From assembly GCF_013415485.1 (NCBI RefSeq), contig NZ_JACBXS010000029.1:1-47992 (forward strand): a DNA stretch of 47,992 nucleotides, given 5' to 3'. Every line of letters begins with the position of its first letter. The stretch's first letter is position 1. Under the pieces are notes generated by a model. That model did no database searches. It saw only the letters and a program-made list of their open reading frames with translations, and was not told where the DNA came from. The position numbers were made by a program, and so were the translations under genes. This stretch comes from Rhabdonatronobacter sediminivivens. Lineage in GTDB: Bacteria; Pseudomonadota; Alphaproteobacteria; Rhodobacterales; Rhodobacteraceae. This document shows positions 26,253 through 34,421 of this stretch, one piece after another.

Positions 26253-26273
26253 GCCCCTGTGATAGACAGGGGC
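26253..26273 (+). terminator. Hairpin after the DUF1989 gene
   Basis: GCCCCTGT (26253-26260), loop GATAG, ACAGGGGC (26266-26273): a perfect 8-base stem four bases past the stop. There is no T-tract. A further 7-base stem (26274-26280 with 26302-26308) follows directly and faces the minus-strand gene, so the pair probably ends transcription from both sides. Confidence 0.55.
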
Positions 26274-26340
26274 GGCGCCCGCAGCGCGCGCGTGGGTGTG
26301 GGGGCGCCTGTGCCGGGGCTGCCGGTCGGTGCGGCGCGGG

Positions 26341-27558
26341 CTACGCCGCCAGATGGGTCCGCACCACCGCCTGCGCTTCCAGGGTCCGGTGGACCGGGCA
26401 TTTGTCGGCGATCTCCAGCAATCGCTGGCGTGTGTTGTCATCCAGATCCCCGCGAAGGCGGATCTCGCGGGTGAAGACATCGATCCGGCCCTTGCCTTCG
26501 CCCCCCTCGCAATCGGTGCTGTGGCAGCGGGTGTGGGTGACATCGCAGCTGACGTGCTCCAGCGGCAGGTCCTTGCGGGTGGCATACATGCGCAGGGTCA
26601 TGGTGGTGCAGGCCCCCAGCCCGGCGGCCAGCAGCTGATAGGGCGACGGCCCCAGCCCGTCACCCCCCACCGAGGCCGGTTCATCGGCCACAAGCTGGTG
26701 GCGCCCGTCAATGACAATATCCTGGCGGAAGCGCCCGCCCTCGGCCTCGGCCACGCGGGTCACGCCTTCGGGGGCGTCGGGTGGTGCCTCGGCCGATGCC
26801 AGGTCCATATAGCGCGCGGACCAGGCGGCGATCACATCGGCGGCATATTCGGCATCCGCCGGGTCCGAGATCAGATGATCCGCGTCATCGAGCGTCACGA
26901 AACTTTTCGGATGCCTGGCCGCCACGAAGATCTGTTGCGCGTTTTCGATTCCCACCACCATGTCGCGCGGGGCGTGCAGCACCAGCAGCGCGGCGCGCAG
27001 CGATTTCAGCGCCGGTTCCAGCGCCGCCTGCGCCACATCCTCGACAAAGCCGCGCCGGATGGTGAAATCGCGCCCCTCCAGCGTTACGGTCGCTTCGCCC
27101 TCGGCCCGGATCGTCTCCAGCGCGGTGCCGAAATTGCCCAGCACATGGCCGGGATCGGCCGGGGCGCCGATGGTGACCAGGGCGCGCAGGCTGTCGATCC
27201 GGGGGCTTGCGGCAATCGCTGCCGCCCCGCCCAGCGAATGGCCGATCAGCAGTTGCGGTGCCATGTCTTGCCCCGCCATCCAGTCCGCCGCCGCCGCCAG
27301 ATCATCCACATTCGAGGAAAAATCCGTGTTGGCAAATTCGCCCTGCGAATGCCCTAGCCCGGTGAAATCGAACCGCAGCACGGCAATACCCCGCGCCGCC
27401 AGCCGCCCCGCGATCCGCCGCGCGGCCTGGATGTCCTTGGAGCAGGTGAAGCAATGCGCAAACAGCGCCGCGGCCCGCACCGTGCCTTCGGGGCGGTCGA
27501 GCCGGGCCGCCAGCTGGTGGCCATCATGGCCGGTGAATGTGATCCGTTCGCTGCGCAT
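26341..27558 (-). CDS. Alpha/beta hydrolase - OsmC fusion protein
   Basis: A 405-residue two-domain protein. Residues 1-255 are an alpha/beta hydrolase: HCFTCSKDIQAARRIAGRLA, FDFTGLGHSQGEF, and the nucleophile elbow IGHSLGGAAA with Ser; the acid and His lie in HAPRDMVVGIENA and LDDADHLISD. Residues about 270-405 are an OsmC domain with its two redox Cys (LGACTTMTLRMYA and ADKCPVHRTLE), a thiol peroxidase acting on organic hydroperoxides. This fusion is a known bifunctional family. Start ATG 27558. It is divergent from the persulfide operon, so thiol/peroxide stress may link them. Confidence 0.9.
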   Translation of the reverse strand: MRSERITFTGHDGHQLAARLDRPEGTVRAAALFAHCFTCSKDIQAARRIAGRLAARGIAVLRFDFTGLGHSQGEFANTDFSSNVDDLAAAADWMAGQDMAPQLLIGHSLGGAAAIAASPRIDSLRALVTIGAPADPGHVLGNFGTALETIRAEGEATVTLEGRDFTIRRGFVEDVAQAALEPALKSLRAALLVLHAPRDMVVGIENAQQIFVAARHPKSFVTLDDADHLISDPADAEYAADVIAAWSARYMDLASAEAPPDAPEGVTRVAEAEGGRFRQDIVIDGRHQLVADEPASVGGDGLGPSPYQLLAAGLGACTTMTLRMYATRKDLPLEHVSCDVTHTRCHSTDCEGGEGKGRIDVFTREIRLRGDLDDNTRQRLLEIADKCPVHRTLEAQAVVRTHLAA

Positions 27559-27643
27559 TCTGTCCCCTCCGATTTCCGTGCTGCCCATCAGCTAGGTATG
27601 ATCCGGCGCCATTGCTACTCTGCGCGCAAATAACATTCACTTC

Positions 27644-27671
27644 TTGCAATATGTTTTCCTGTGGCTATATT
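27644..27671 (+). promoter_or_regulatory. Promoter of the persulfide/sulfur operon
   Basis: A -35-like TTGCAA (27644-27649) and a strong -10 TATATT (27666-27671) are 16 bases apart. The ATG of the first gene lies 30 bases past the -10, with GGGGTAAG as ribosome site. An inverted repeat covers both boxes. Confidence 0.6.
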
Positions 27672-27673
27672 GC
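27646..27673. promoter_or_regulatory. Candidate operator overlapping the sulfur-operon promoter
   Basis: GCAATAT (27646-27652) and ATATTGC (27667-27673) form a perfect inverted repeat with centres 21 bases apart, two helical turns. Just upstream, ATTC at 27635-27638, 8 bases, then CAAT at 27647-27650 is one base off ATTC-N8-GAAT, the site I recall for the sulfide-responsive repressor SqrR of Rhodobacter. Either could bind an ArsR-type repressor of the BigR/SqrR kind. Confidence 0.45.
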
Positions 27674-27701
27674 GCCCAGGACATCAACCAGGGGTAAGAC
27701 G

Positions 27702-28565
27702 ATGCAACCGGAAGTGACCTCGTTCTTCGATCATGACACCAACACCATAACCTATGTGGTGCGCGACCCGGGCGGCAGCGCCTGCGCCATCATCGATTCG
27801 GTGCTGGATTTCGACTATGCCTCGGGGCGGACCAGCACCAAATCCGCCGATGCCGTGATCGCCTTTGTGCGCGAAAAGGGCTATCGGGTGGAGTGGCTGC
27901 TGGAGACCCATGTCCATGCCGACCATCTGTCCGCAGCTCCGTACCTGCAGCAGGAACTGGGCGGCAAGATCGGCATCGGGCACAAGATCACCGTGGTGCA
28001 GGACACATTCGGCAAGGTCTTCAACGCCGGGACCGAGTTCGAGCGCGACGGAAGCCAGTTCGACCAGCTGTTCAACGAGGGCGATTCGATCCATATCGGC
28101 CAGTTGCGCGTCGATGTGCTGCACACGCCGGGCCACACGCCGGCCTGCCTGACCTATGTGATCGGTGACGCGGCTTTCGTGGGCGATACGCTGTTCATGC
28201 CCGATTTCGGCACCGCGCGCTGCGATTTCCCCGGCGGCTCGGCCGATACCATGTGGGATTCGGTGCAGAAGATACTGGCCCTTCCTGATGAGACGCGCAT
28301 CTTCGTGGGCCATGACTACAAGGCCGAAGGGCGCGAGGACTACGCCTGGGAAACCACCGTGGGCGAGCAGAAAGCCCGCAATGTCCATGTGGGCGCAGGC
28401 AAATCGCGCGAGGATTTCGTGCAGATGCGCACCGAACGCGATGCGAGCCTGGCCATGCCACGGCTGATCGTGCCCTCGCTGCAGGTGAACATGCGCGCAG
28501 GCCAGATGCCGCCCGCCGAGGACAATGGCACCGTCTACCTGAAGGTGCCGGTCAACAAGCTGTAA
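27702..28565 (+). CDS. blh: Blh-type MBL-fold persulfide dioxygenase
   Basis: Oxidises glutathione persulfide or related sulfane sulfur to sulfite. The protein has 287 residues, matching the family. Iron/zinc-site motifs are THVHADHLSAAPYL, HTPGHTPACLTY, VGDTLFMPDFGTARCDFPGG and FVGHDYKAEGRED. The 'DFGTARCDFPGGSAD' region marks the Blh/PDO type within the ETHE1-like clade. It is first in an operon with a YeeE/YedE pair and a DUF442 protein, the same companions as in the bigR operons of Agrobacterium and Xylella. The bigR gene itself is not present here. Confidence 0.9.
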   Translation: MQPEVTSFFDHDTNTITYVVRDPGGSACAIIDSVLDFDYASGRTSTKSADAVIAFVREKGYRVEWLLETHVHADHLSAAPYLQQELGGKIGIGHKITVVQDTFGKVFNAGTEFERDGSQFDQLFNEGDSIHIGQLRVDVLHTPGHTPACLTYVIGDAAFVGDTLFMPDFGTARCDFPGGSADTMWDSVQKILALPDETRIFVGHDYKAEGREDYAWETTVGEQKARNVHVGAGKSREDFVQMRTERDASLAMPRLIVPSLQVNMRAGQMPPAEDNGTVYLKVPVNKL

Positions 28566-28594
28566 GCCAGTGCCGGGCGCTGCCCCGGCCCTCT

Positions 28595-28611
28595 CGCGCC
28601 CCTTGGGCGCG
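28595..28611 (+). other. Intercistronic hairpin between blh and the transporter genes
   Basis: CGCGCCC, loop CTT, GGGCGCG, a perfect 7-base stem. With no T-tract and genes continuing on the same strand, it more likely tunes mRNA stability or read-through than ends transcription. Confidence 0.45.
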
Positions 28612-28634
28612 CCAACCAAACGGAACCTGATATC

Positions 28635-29072
28635 ATGAGCTTCATTCAACCGGACTGGATCTGGGGCCTTGTCGGCGGCCTGATGATCGGCAGCGCCGCG
28701 GCGCTGTTTCTTCTGTTCAACGGGCGCATCATGGGCGCCAGCGGGATCATTGGCGGGCTTGTGGACCGCTCGGGCCTGCATGACTGGGCCGAACGCGGGG
28801 CCTTTCTGGCCGGGCTGGTGGTGGTGCCTGCGCTGATGCTGCCGCTCTACAGTGTCGAGGTCAGCACCAACATAACCTCGAACCTGGCGGTGGTCATCGC
28901 CGGGGGCCTGCTGGTGGGGATCGGCACGCGGCTGGCCAACGGCTGCACCTCGGGGCACGGGGTGTGCGGGATTTCGCGCTTCTCGCTGCGCGGGATCGTG
29001 GCAACGGTGTTCTATCTGCTGGCGGGGGGCCTGAGCGTGGTCCTGTTCCGGCATCTTCTGGGGGTGATCTGA
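28635..29072 (+). CDS. YeeE/YedE family transporter subunit, first half
   Basis: A 145-residue membrane protein with four hydrophobic helices. It carries the Cys/Gly motif [16 protein letters not shown], the signature of the YeeE/YedE (DUF395) family, which moves thiosulfate or other small sulfur compounds through Cys-lined pores. In E. coli TsuA one chain holds two such halves; here the halves are two genes. The start is in good context (ACCTGATATC before ATG, weak ribosome site). The stop TGA shares its last A with the ATG of the next gene. Confidence 0.9.
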   Translation: MSFIQPDWIWGLVGGLMIGSAAALFLLFNGRIMGASGIIGGLVDRSGLHDWAERGAFLAGLVVVPALMLPLYSVEVSTNITSNLAVVIAGGLLVGIGTRLANGCTSGHGVCGISRFSLRGIVATVFYLLAGGLSVVLFRHLLGVI

Positions 29073-29506
29073 TGCAACGTGTACTCCTTTCTGCCGCTTC
29101 GGGCGGGTTGTTCGGGGCGGGTCTGCTGGTTTCGGGCATGACCGACACCACCAAGGTTCAGGGATGGCTGGATGTGTTCGGCGCCTGGGACCCCACGCTG
29201 GCCTTTGTGCTGGGGGGCGCGATCCTGCCGATGCTGGTGGCTTGGCAGATTGCCAACCGGCGTGCGGCCCCGGCGCTGGGCGGGACATTTCCGTCCCGGC
29301 CGGACCCGCGGCTGGGCCATAATCTGGTGCTGGGCTCGGTCCTGTTCGGGGCGGGCTGGGGGCTGGTGGGGTTGTGCCCCGGCCCGGCGATTGCCTCGAT
29401 CAGCTGGGGCGGCACTGGCGGCATCGTGTTTCTGATTGCGATGGTGGCGGGTATGGTGGCCGCACCACCGATTCGCGCCCGTGTGGACCGGCTGGCCGCC
29501 GCCTGA
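29072..29506 (+). CDS. YeeE/YedE family transporter subunit, second half
   Basis: A 144-residue membrane protein. Helices include LLSAASGGLFGAGLLVSGM and ASISWGGTGGIVFLIAMVAGMV. The second family motif GWGLVGLCPGPAIAS is present with its Cys. It starts on the last base of the previous stop, so the two halves are made in equal amounts and presumably form one pore. Companion of the persulfide dioxygenase, hence probably import or export of a sulfur compound in sulfide detoxification. Confidence 0.9.
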   Translation: MQRVLLSAASGGLFGAGLLVSGMTDTTKVQGWLDVFGAWDPTLAFVLGGAILPMLVAWQIANRRAAPALGGTFPSRPDPRLGHNLVLGSVLFGAGWGLVGLCPGPAIASISWGGTGGIVFLIAMVAGMVAAPPIRARVDRLAAA

Positions 29507-29531
29507 GCCACAAGCAGCAAAGGACAGATCC

Positions 29532-29957
29532 ATGGATATCCGCCCCATCGCCGACGGTTATGCCGTTTCCCCGCAGATCACCCCCGAAGACGTGGCCGCT
29601 ATCCGCGAGGCCGGTTTCACCACGGTGATCTGCAACCGCCCCGACGGCGAGATCCCGCCCGAGGTGCAGGCCGAGGCCATCCGCGCCGCGGTCGAAGGCG
29701 CGGGCATGCGCTTTGTCCTGAACCCGGTTGTCGGCGGTGCCATCACCATGGAGAATGTCGAAGCCCAGGGCGCGGCGCTGGATGGGGCCGGGGGGCCGGT
29801 GCTGGCCTATTGCGCCTCGGGTAACCGCTCGTCCATCGTCTGGGCGCTGTCGCAGGCGGGCAAGCGCCCCACGGATGAACTGGTCGCTGCCGGAGCAAAA
29901 TATGGCTACGCCACCGAACAGTTCCGCCCCACGATCGAGCAACTGGCCCGCGGCTGA
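29532..29957 (+). CDS. DUF442 / TIGR01244 family sulfurtransferase-like protein
   Basis: A 141-residue cytosolic protein with a tyrosine-phosphatase-like fold. The signature loop VLAYCASGNRSSIVWAL (CxxxxxR) holds the nucleophile Cys. The N-terminus AVSPQITPEDVAAIREAGF and the CNRPDGEIPPEV block are typical. The same domain is fused to Blh in some bacteria, where it acts as a rhodanese-like partner. AAAGGACAG precedes the ATG. Last gene of the sulfur operon. Confidence 0.88.
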   Translation: MDIRPIADGYAVSPQITPEDVAAIREAGFTTVICNRPDGEIPPEVQAEAIRAAVEGAGMRFVLNPVVGGAITMENVEAQGAALDGAGGPVLAYCASGNRSSIVWALSQAGKRPTDELVAAGAKYGYATEQFRPTIEQLARG

Positions 29958-29986
29958 GCGCGCAACCGCGATCCCGGATACCCTGT

Positions 29987-30018
29987 GCGGGGGCCGCGGC
30001 CACTGGCCCGGCCCCCGC
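29987..30018. terminator. Hairpin between convergent sulfur operon and DUF1643 gene
   Basis: GCGGGGGCC (29987-29995) pairs perfectly with GGCCCCCGC (30010-30018). It lies between two convergent stops and probably serves both strands. No strong T-tract. Confidence 0.6.
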
Positions 30019-30026
30019 GCTGCGTT

Positions 30027-30533
30027 TCAGGCCCAGTGCCGGGGCTGCTGGGCATAGCCGATGTAAAGCGGGTGCTTCGGGTGACCGTGTTTGCTGAGGC
30101 CAAGGTGGAACAGCGGCTGCGCCGTGGCGCGCAACAGCCGTTCCACCGCCGCCCCGCGCTGCAGAAACGCTCCATGAGTGCCCCAGGCACAGATGATCCG
30201 GTCCGCCCAGGCCGCCCCTTCGGCAATTGCCGCGTCGTTATCGGGGCCGATGGGGTCGGGGGCTGTGCGCATGACCTTTGGATCGGTGGCGCGGAAGGCA
30301 AAGATGTTGCACACCCGGAACGCGCCGAACCCAAGTGTCCGCGCGCGGCGTTCGCAGCGCTCGACGGTGGGATCGTTCTGCACCTCGGTCGCGGTGGACG
30401 GGTTCAGCATCACGAACAACACCTTGTCACCCGCACTGTCCCAGATGCGGGTCAGCGCGTAACGATACTGCTCGCACGGTGAATATATCGCGCTCGAGGG
30501 GGCATCGCCCTTGGTATGGCTGCGGGTGATCAT
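30027..30533 (-). CDS. DUF1643 domain protein
   Basis: A 168-residue protein. The family signature is seen in full: YRYALTRIWDSAGDKVLFVMLNPSTATE, NDPTVERCERRARTLGFG, VCNIFAFRATDPKVM, and ICAWGTHGAFLQRG. The function is unknown; members occur across bacteria and phages. The ATG at 30533 gives a short leader before the domain. No operon partner is evident. Confidence 0.88.
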   Translation of the reverse strand: MITRSHTKGDAPSSAIYSPCEQYRYALTRIWDSAGDKVLFVMLNPSTATEVQNDPTVERCERRARTLGFGAFRVCNIFAFRATDPKVMRTAPDPIGPDNDAAIAEGAAWADRIICAWGTHGAFLQRGAAVERLLRATAQPLFHLGLSKHGHPKHPLYIGYAQQPRHWA

Positions 30534-30580
30534 GGCGCGGTGATAGCGGCGCTGGGCAGGGCGGGCAAGCGGATGGAGCG

Positions 30581-31474
30581 TCAGGCGCCCTCGACCTCGG
30601 ATATGCGGCGGGCCTCGGCCAGCAGGGCGGCCAGAACCGGGGTGTGCGGCTCTCGCCATGGCGCGATCAGCCCGACCTGCAGCCCCGGCCGCCCGCCGGT
30701 CAGCGGGATCGACCGCAGCCGGGTATCCCCCGACAGGAGCGCGGTGGTATGTTCGTTGACGATGCTGACCCAGGGCCCGGCAGTGACATGGGCAATCAGC
30801 GCCAGGATCGAGTTCGATTCCACCATCGGCGCAGCCTCGACCCCGGCATCGGCCATAAGCCGCCCCACGATCCGCCGGTTCTGCATGTCCGGCGTCAACA
30901 GGCACAGCGGCAGGCCGGCCAGTTCCGACCAGGCCATCGCGTCGCGCGCGGCCAGAGGGCCATCGGCGCGCATCAGCAACCGGTAGCGTTCGGAATACAG
31001 CGGCACCCTGGACACCCGCCCCAGCGGTTCGTTGTCCAGATAGGTGATCCCGGCATCAAGGCCCAGATTCTCGACCTCCTGCAGGATTTCAACCGAGTTA
31101 CGCGACAGGATGCGGATGCGCACATTGGGGTGGCGCTTCAGAAAGGGGTCGGTCAGCCGCACCACCATCGGCAGCGCGGTGGGGATGACGCCCAGCCGCA
31201 GATTGCCCGAAAGCCCCTGACGGGCGGCGCGCATTTCCTCGCGCAGGGTGCGGGCGTCGGCAACGATCCGGCGCGCCCAGTCCAGCACCCGCGCGCCTTC
31301 GGGGGTCAGCCCCTGATAGCGCGACCCGCGCCAGACCAGTTGCACCCCCAGTTCCGCTTCCAGTTGCCGGATCGCCCCCGAAAGCGATGGCTGGCTGATA
31401 CCGCAACGTTCAGCGGCGCGGCCGAAATGCTCTTCTGTTGCCAGGGCGATGAACATTTCCAGCTTGTCAAGCAT
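30581..31474 (-). CDS. LysR family transcriptional regulator
   Basis: A 297-residue regulator. The N-terminal winged helix reads MLDKLEMFIALATEEHFGRAAERCGISQPSLSG in frame, with the LysR linker following (TPEGARVLDWARRIV). The remaining 200 residues are the effector-binding domain (LRLGVIPTALPMVVRLTDPFL). GGAGG is ten bases before the ATG. It is divergent from the S49 peptidase gene with 121 bases between, so that gene is a possible target along with its own promoter. The effector cannot be deduced. Confidence 0.93.
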   Translation of the reverse strand: MLDKLEMFIALATEEHFGRAAERCGISQPSLSGAIRQLEAELGVQLVWRGSRYQGLTPEGARVLDWARRIVADARTLREEMRAARQGLSGNLRLGVIPTALPMVVRLTDPFLKRHPNVRIRILSRNSVEILQEVENLGLDAGITYLDNEPLGRVSRVPLYSERYRLLMRADGPLAARDAMAWSELAGLPLCLLTPDMQNRRIVGRLMADAGVEAAPMVESNSILALIAHVTAGPWVSIVNEHTTALLSGDTRLRSIPLTGGRPGLQVGLIAPWREPHTPVLAALLAEARRISEVEGA

Positions 31475-31595
31475 CTGCAATGGCCTCCGTTGCGCTTTGC
31501 CCATCCTGCGCCGGGGCGGGGGTGGGCGCAACAGCGCGCAGATAAAGCGCCGCAGGATCTTGTTGGCCGGGGGGCATCGGCTTACATGCGACGGC

Positions 31596-32393
31596 ATGGC
31601 AAGGTTTTTCTCCCTCTCGCGCTGGCGCGGGCCCGTGGTCTCGGTTGTTCGGCTCGATGGCATGATCGCCTCCGGGTCCGGGCGGCTGAATGACCAGACT
31701 CTCGCCCCGGTGATCGAAGCCGCGTTTCGCCGCGGCAAGCCCCGTGCGGTGGCGCTGGCGATCAACTCGCCCGGCGGCTCGCCCGCGCAAAGCTCGCTCA
31801 TCGCCGCGCGCATCCGCCGCCTGGCCACTGAGCACAAGGTGCCGGTCCATGCCTTTGTCGAGGATCTGGCCGCCTCGGGCGGCTATTGGCTGGCAACGGC
31901 GGCAGATGACATCTGGGTGGATGCCAACTCGATCGTCGGCTCCATCGGGGTGATCTATGCGGGTTTCGGCTTCGACGGGCTGATAGAACGCTACGGGGTG
32001 CAGCGCCGCGTGCACACCGCCGGTGAACGCAAGTCCATGCTGGACCCGTTCCGCCCCGAAAACCCCGAAGAGGTCGCCCGCCTGCGCGACTGGCAGGCCC
32101 AGATCCATGAAACCTTCATCAATCAGGTCAAGTCCCGGCGCGGCCCCCGCCTGCACGCCGACGAGGACCTGTTCGACGGCTCCATCCGCATCGGCGCCAG
32201 GGCGGTCAGCGCCGGGCTGGCCGACGGGATCGACCATCTGGTGCCGAAGATGAAGGCGCTCTATGGCGAGAAACTGCGCTTCATCCCCTATGGCCCCCGT
32301 CGCCCGCTGCTGCGCCGCTTCGGCCTGAGCCTGATGCAGGATGCCCTGGCCACCGCTGAAGAACGCGCCCTGCGCGCACGCTACGGGGCCTGA
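31596..32393 (+). CDS. S49 family (SppA-like) serine peptidase
   Basis: A 265-residue peptidase of the ClpP fold. The catalytic Ser94 is in DLAASGGYWLA and the general-base Lys146 in TAGERKSMLDPF; LAINSPGGSPAQSS is the oxyanion loop. It is the short, single-domain type. Unlike SppA or SohB it has no N-terminal membrane segment or signal peptide from the ATG at 31596. Just six bases after its stop a 60-residue membrane protein begins, which could supply the anchor (inference). Confidence 0.9.
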   Translation: MARFFSLSRWRGPVVSVVRLDGMIASGSGRLNDQTLAPVIEAAFRRGKPRAVALAINSPGGSPAQSSLIAARIRRLATEHKVPVHAFVEDLAASGGYWLATAADDIWVDANSIVGSIGVIYAGFGFDGLIERYGVQRRVHTAGERKSMLDPFRPENPEEVARLRDWQAQIHETFINQVKSRRGPRLHADEDLFDGSIRIGARAVSAGLADGIDHLVPKMKALYGEKLRFIPYGPRRPLLRRFGLSLMQDALATAEERALRARYGA

Positions 32394-32398
32394 GGCGC

Positions 32399-32581
32399 AT
32401 GCTGGTCAAGATCGTTACCCTGTTTCTGGTGTTCATGGTGGTTATGGGGGCTGTCCAGCGCTGGATCAATCCCAAGCGCAAGATCGGCAAGCGCGACCAG
32501 ACCCGCCTGGGACGCCCGCGCAAATGCCCCGAATGCGGGCGTTTCCTGATCGGAACCGGGACGTGCACCTGCAAGAACTGA
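32399..32581 (+). CDS. Tiny membrane protein with zinc-ribbon tail
   Basis: A 60-residue protein. Residues 1-21 form a membrane helix (MLVKIVTLFLVFMVVMGAVQ). A basic segment (NPKRKIGKRDQTRLGRPRK) lies next to the membrane on the cytosolic side. The tail CPECGRFLIGTGTCTCKN has CxxC...CxC, a small zinc ribbon. I know of no function. It lies five bases after the S49 peptidase gene and is probably translated with it. Compare the 70-residue protein at 25192. Confidence 0.85.
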   Translation: MLVKIVTLFLVFMVVMGAVQRWINPKRKIGKRDQTRLGRPRKCPECGRFLIGTGTCTCKN

Positions 32582-32609
32582 CCGCGCCGCTGCGCCGGGG
32601 GGCCATGTG

Positions 32610-33572
32610 ATGCTGATCGATCTTGCACAGGTTGCGGCCGGGTTGGTCATTTTGCTGGTGGCAGGCGATCTGCTGGTCCGCGGGGCGGTCAATCTGGCGC
32701 TGCGGCTGGGCATCCCGGCGCTGATGGTCGGCATGACGGTGGTCGCCTTCGGCACCTCGGCGCCGGAACTGGTGGTTTCGGTCCAGGCGGTCTGGATCGG
32801 CGCGGGCGGTCTGGCGCTCGGCAATGTGGTGGGATCGAACATTGCCAATATCCTCATGGTGCTGGGCCTGCCTGCGCTGATCGCGCCGCTGGCCGTGGAC
32901 CCGGCGCTGCGCCGGGATTTCGCCATCATGATTGCCGCCACGGTGCTGTTCCTTGCGCTGGCCATGGGCGGCGTGTTCCACCATTGGCAGGCGCTGGCAC
33001 TGCTGCTGGGGCTGGGGCTGATGCTGGGCGACAATCTGCGCCGCGCCCGGGCGATCCGGGCTGCGGCCCCCGCCGAGGCCGATGATCCCGGCGATCTCGA
33101 AGGCGCCGACCCCGCGCTGCCAGGCTGGAAGCTGACCCTGTTCCTGGTGCTGGGGATCCTCGGCCTGCCGCTTGGGGCGCAACTGCTGGTGGCGGGGGCG
33201 GTGGACATCGCCTCGGCGCTGGGCGTCTCGGATGCGGTGATCGGGCTGACGCTGGTGGCGGTGGGAACATCGCTGCCGGAACTGGCGACCACGCTGCTCG
33301 CCGCCTGGCGGCGCGAGGCGGGGGTCGCCATGGGCAATATCATCGGTTCCAACATCTTCAACCTGCTCTGCATCATCGGTGTGGCCGGCATGGTCGGCCC
33401 CATCGCCGTGCCCGAATCCATGCTGCGCCTTGACCTGTGGGTCATGGCCGGCAGTTCGCTGCTGCTGCTGCCCTTCATCCTGCGCGGCGCGCCGATCACG
33501 CGGCCGGTGGGGCTGGCCTTGTCTCTGGCCTATGCGGGCTACATCACTTTCCTGGTGATACGCGGCGGCTAG
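32610..33572 (+). CDS. Calcium/sodium antiporter, CaCA family (YrbG-like)
   Basis: A 320-residue inner membrane exchanger with ten helices in two inverted repeats. The two alpha motifs are VVAFGTSAPELVVSV...GNVVGSNIANILMVLG (first) and VAVGTSLPELATTLLAAW...GNIIGSNIFNLLCIIG (second), carrying the ion-binding Glu and Asn residues. The acidic loop (EADDPGDLEGADPALPG) lies between the halves. The start could be GTG 32607 or ATG 32610. It precedes the SDR gene by eight bases. Confidence 0.94.
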   Translation: MLIDLAQVAAGLVILLVAGDLLVRGAVNLALRLGIPALMVGMTVVAFGTSAPELVVSVQAVWIGAGGLALGNVVGSNIANILMVLGLPALIAPLAVDPALRRDFAIMIAATVLFLALAMGGVFHHWQALALLLGLGLMLGDNLRRARAIRAAAPAEADDPGDLEGADPALPGWKLTLFLVLGILGLPLGAQLLVAGAVDIASALGVSDAVIGLTLVAVGTSLPELATTLLAAWRREAGVAMGNIIGSNIFNLLCIIGVAGMVGPIAVPESMLRLDLWVMAGSSLLLLPFILRGAPITRPVGLALSLAYAGYITFLVIRGG

Positions 33573-33580
33573 GGGCAGAC

Positions 33581-34363
33581 ATGACAGGCAAGGCACTTGT
33601 GACGGGTGCGGGGCGGCGGTTGGGGCGCGCGATGGCTCTGTGGCTGGGCGCGCGCGGCTGGGACGTGGCGGTGCACTACGGCAGCTCTGCCGGACAGGCC
33701 AAGACCGTGGCCGATGAAATCGCCGCACAGGGCCAGCGCAGCGCCGCGCTGCAGGCCGATCTGCTGGATGACGCCCAGATCGCGCCCCTGATCGACCGCG
33801 CCGTGCAGGTGCTCGGCGGCCCATTGACGCTGCTGATCAACAACGCCTCGATCTTCGAGCAGGACAGCATCGCCACCGCCACCCGCGAAAGCTGGGACAG
33901 GCACTTCATGTCCAACCTGCGCGCGCCCTTCGTTCTGACCCAGCGCTTTGCCGCCCAGGCGCCCCCGGCCGCGCGTGATCCCATGAACGAACCCCGCGCC
34001 CAGGCGCAGGTCATCAATATCATCGACCAGAAGGTCTGGCGCCTGAACCCCGATTTCATGACCTACACCTTGGCAAAATCCGCGCTCTGGACCCTCACGC
34101 GCACGGCTGCCCAGGGCCTCGCGCCCGATGTGCGCGTCAACGCCATCGGCCCCGGACCCACCTTGCGGTCAATCCACCAGACCCCCGAGGACTTCGCCAG
34201 CGAACGCGCCGGAACCTTGCTCCATCGCGGCGCCTCCGAAGCCGATATTACCGCAGCGCTTGGTTACCTGCTCGAGGCGCCATCGGTCACCGGCCAGATG
34301 ATTGCCGTTGACGGCGGGCAACACCTTGCCTGGCACAGCTCCGACCCCCTCGGCAGCCCCTGA
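33581..34363 (+). CDS. SDR family oxidoreductase, pteridine-reductase-like
   Basis: A 260-residue short-chain dehydrogenase. The NADP-binding motif is VTGAGRRLGRAMAL, with Arg residues as in FolM/PTR1 (TGxxxRxG). LINNASIFEQD follows, and the catalytic residues are in FMTYTLAKSALWTL (Tyr and Lys). The end is TGQMIAVDGGQHLAW. The GRRLG motif and the DQKVWRLNPDF segment match dihydromonapterin/pteridine reductases. The substrate is an inference. It follows the exchanger by eight bases. Confidence 0.85.
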   Translation: MTGKALVTGAGRRLGRAMALWLGARGWDVAVHYGSSAGQAKTVADEIAAQGQRSAALQADLLDDAQIAPLIDRAVQVLGGPLTLLINNASIFEQDSIATATRESWDRHFMSNLRAPFVLTQRFAAQAPPAARDPMNEPRAQAQVINIIDQKVWRLNPDFMTYTLAKSALWTLTRTAAQGLAPDVRVNAIGPGPTLRSIHQTPEDFASERAGTLLHRGASEADITAALGYLLEAPSVTGQMIAVDGGQHLAWHSSDPLGSP

Positions 34364-34421
34364 CTCTCGGTTCCCTTGCGCCCCCGATCCCCTTCATCCT
34401 TGTCGAAATATCCCGGGGGGT

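Noticed and set aside
26274..26308. Third copy of the C-rich-loop hairpin
   Set aside because: The stem is only seven bases, there is no inner stem and the loop match is partial (GTGGGTGTGGG on this strand). It may simply be part of the bidirectional terminator.
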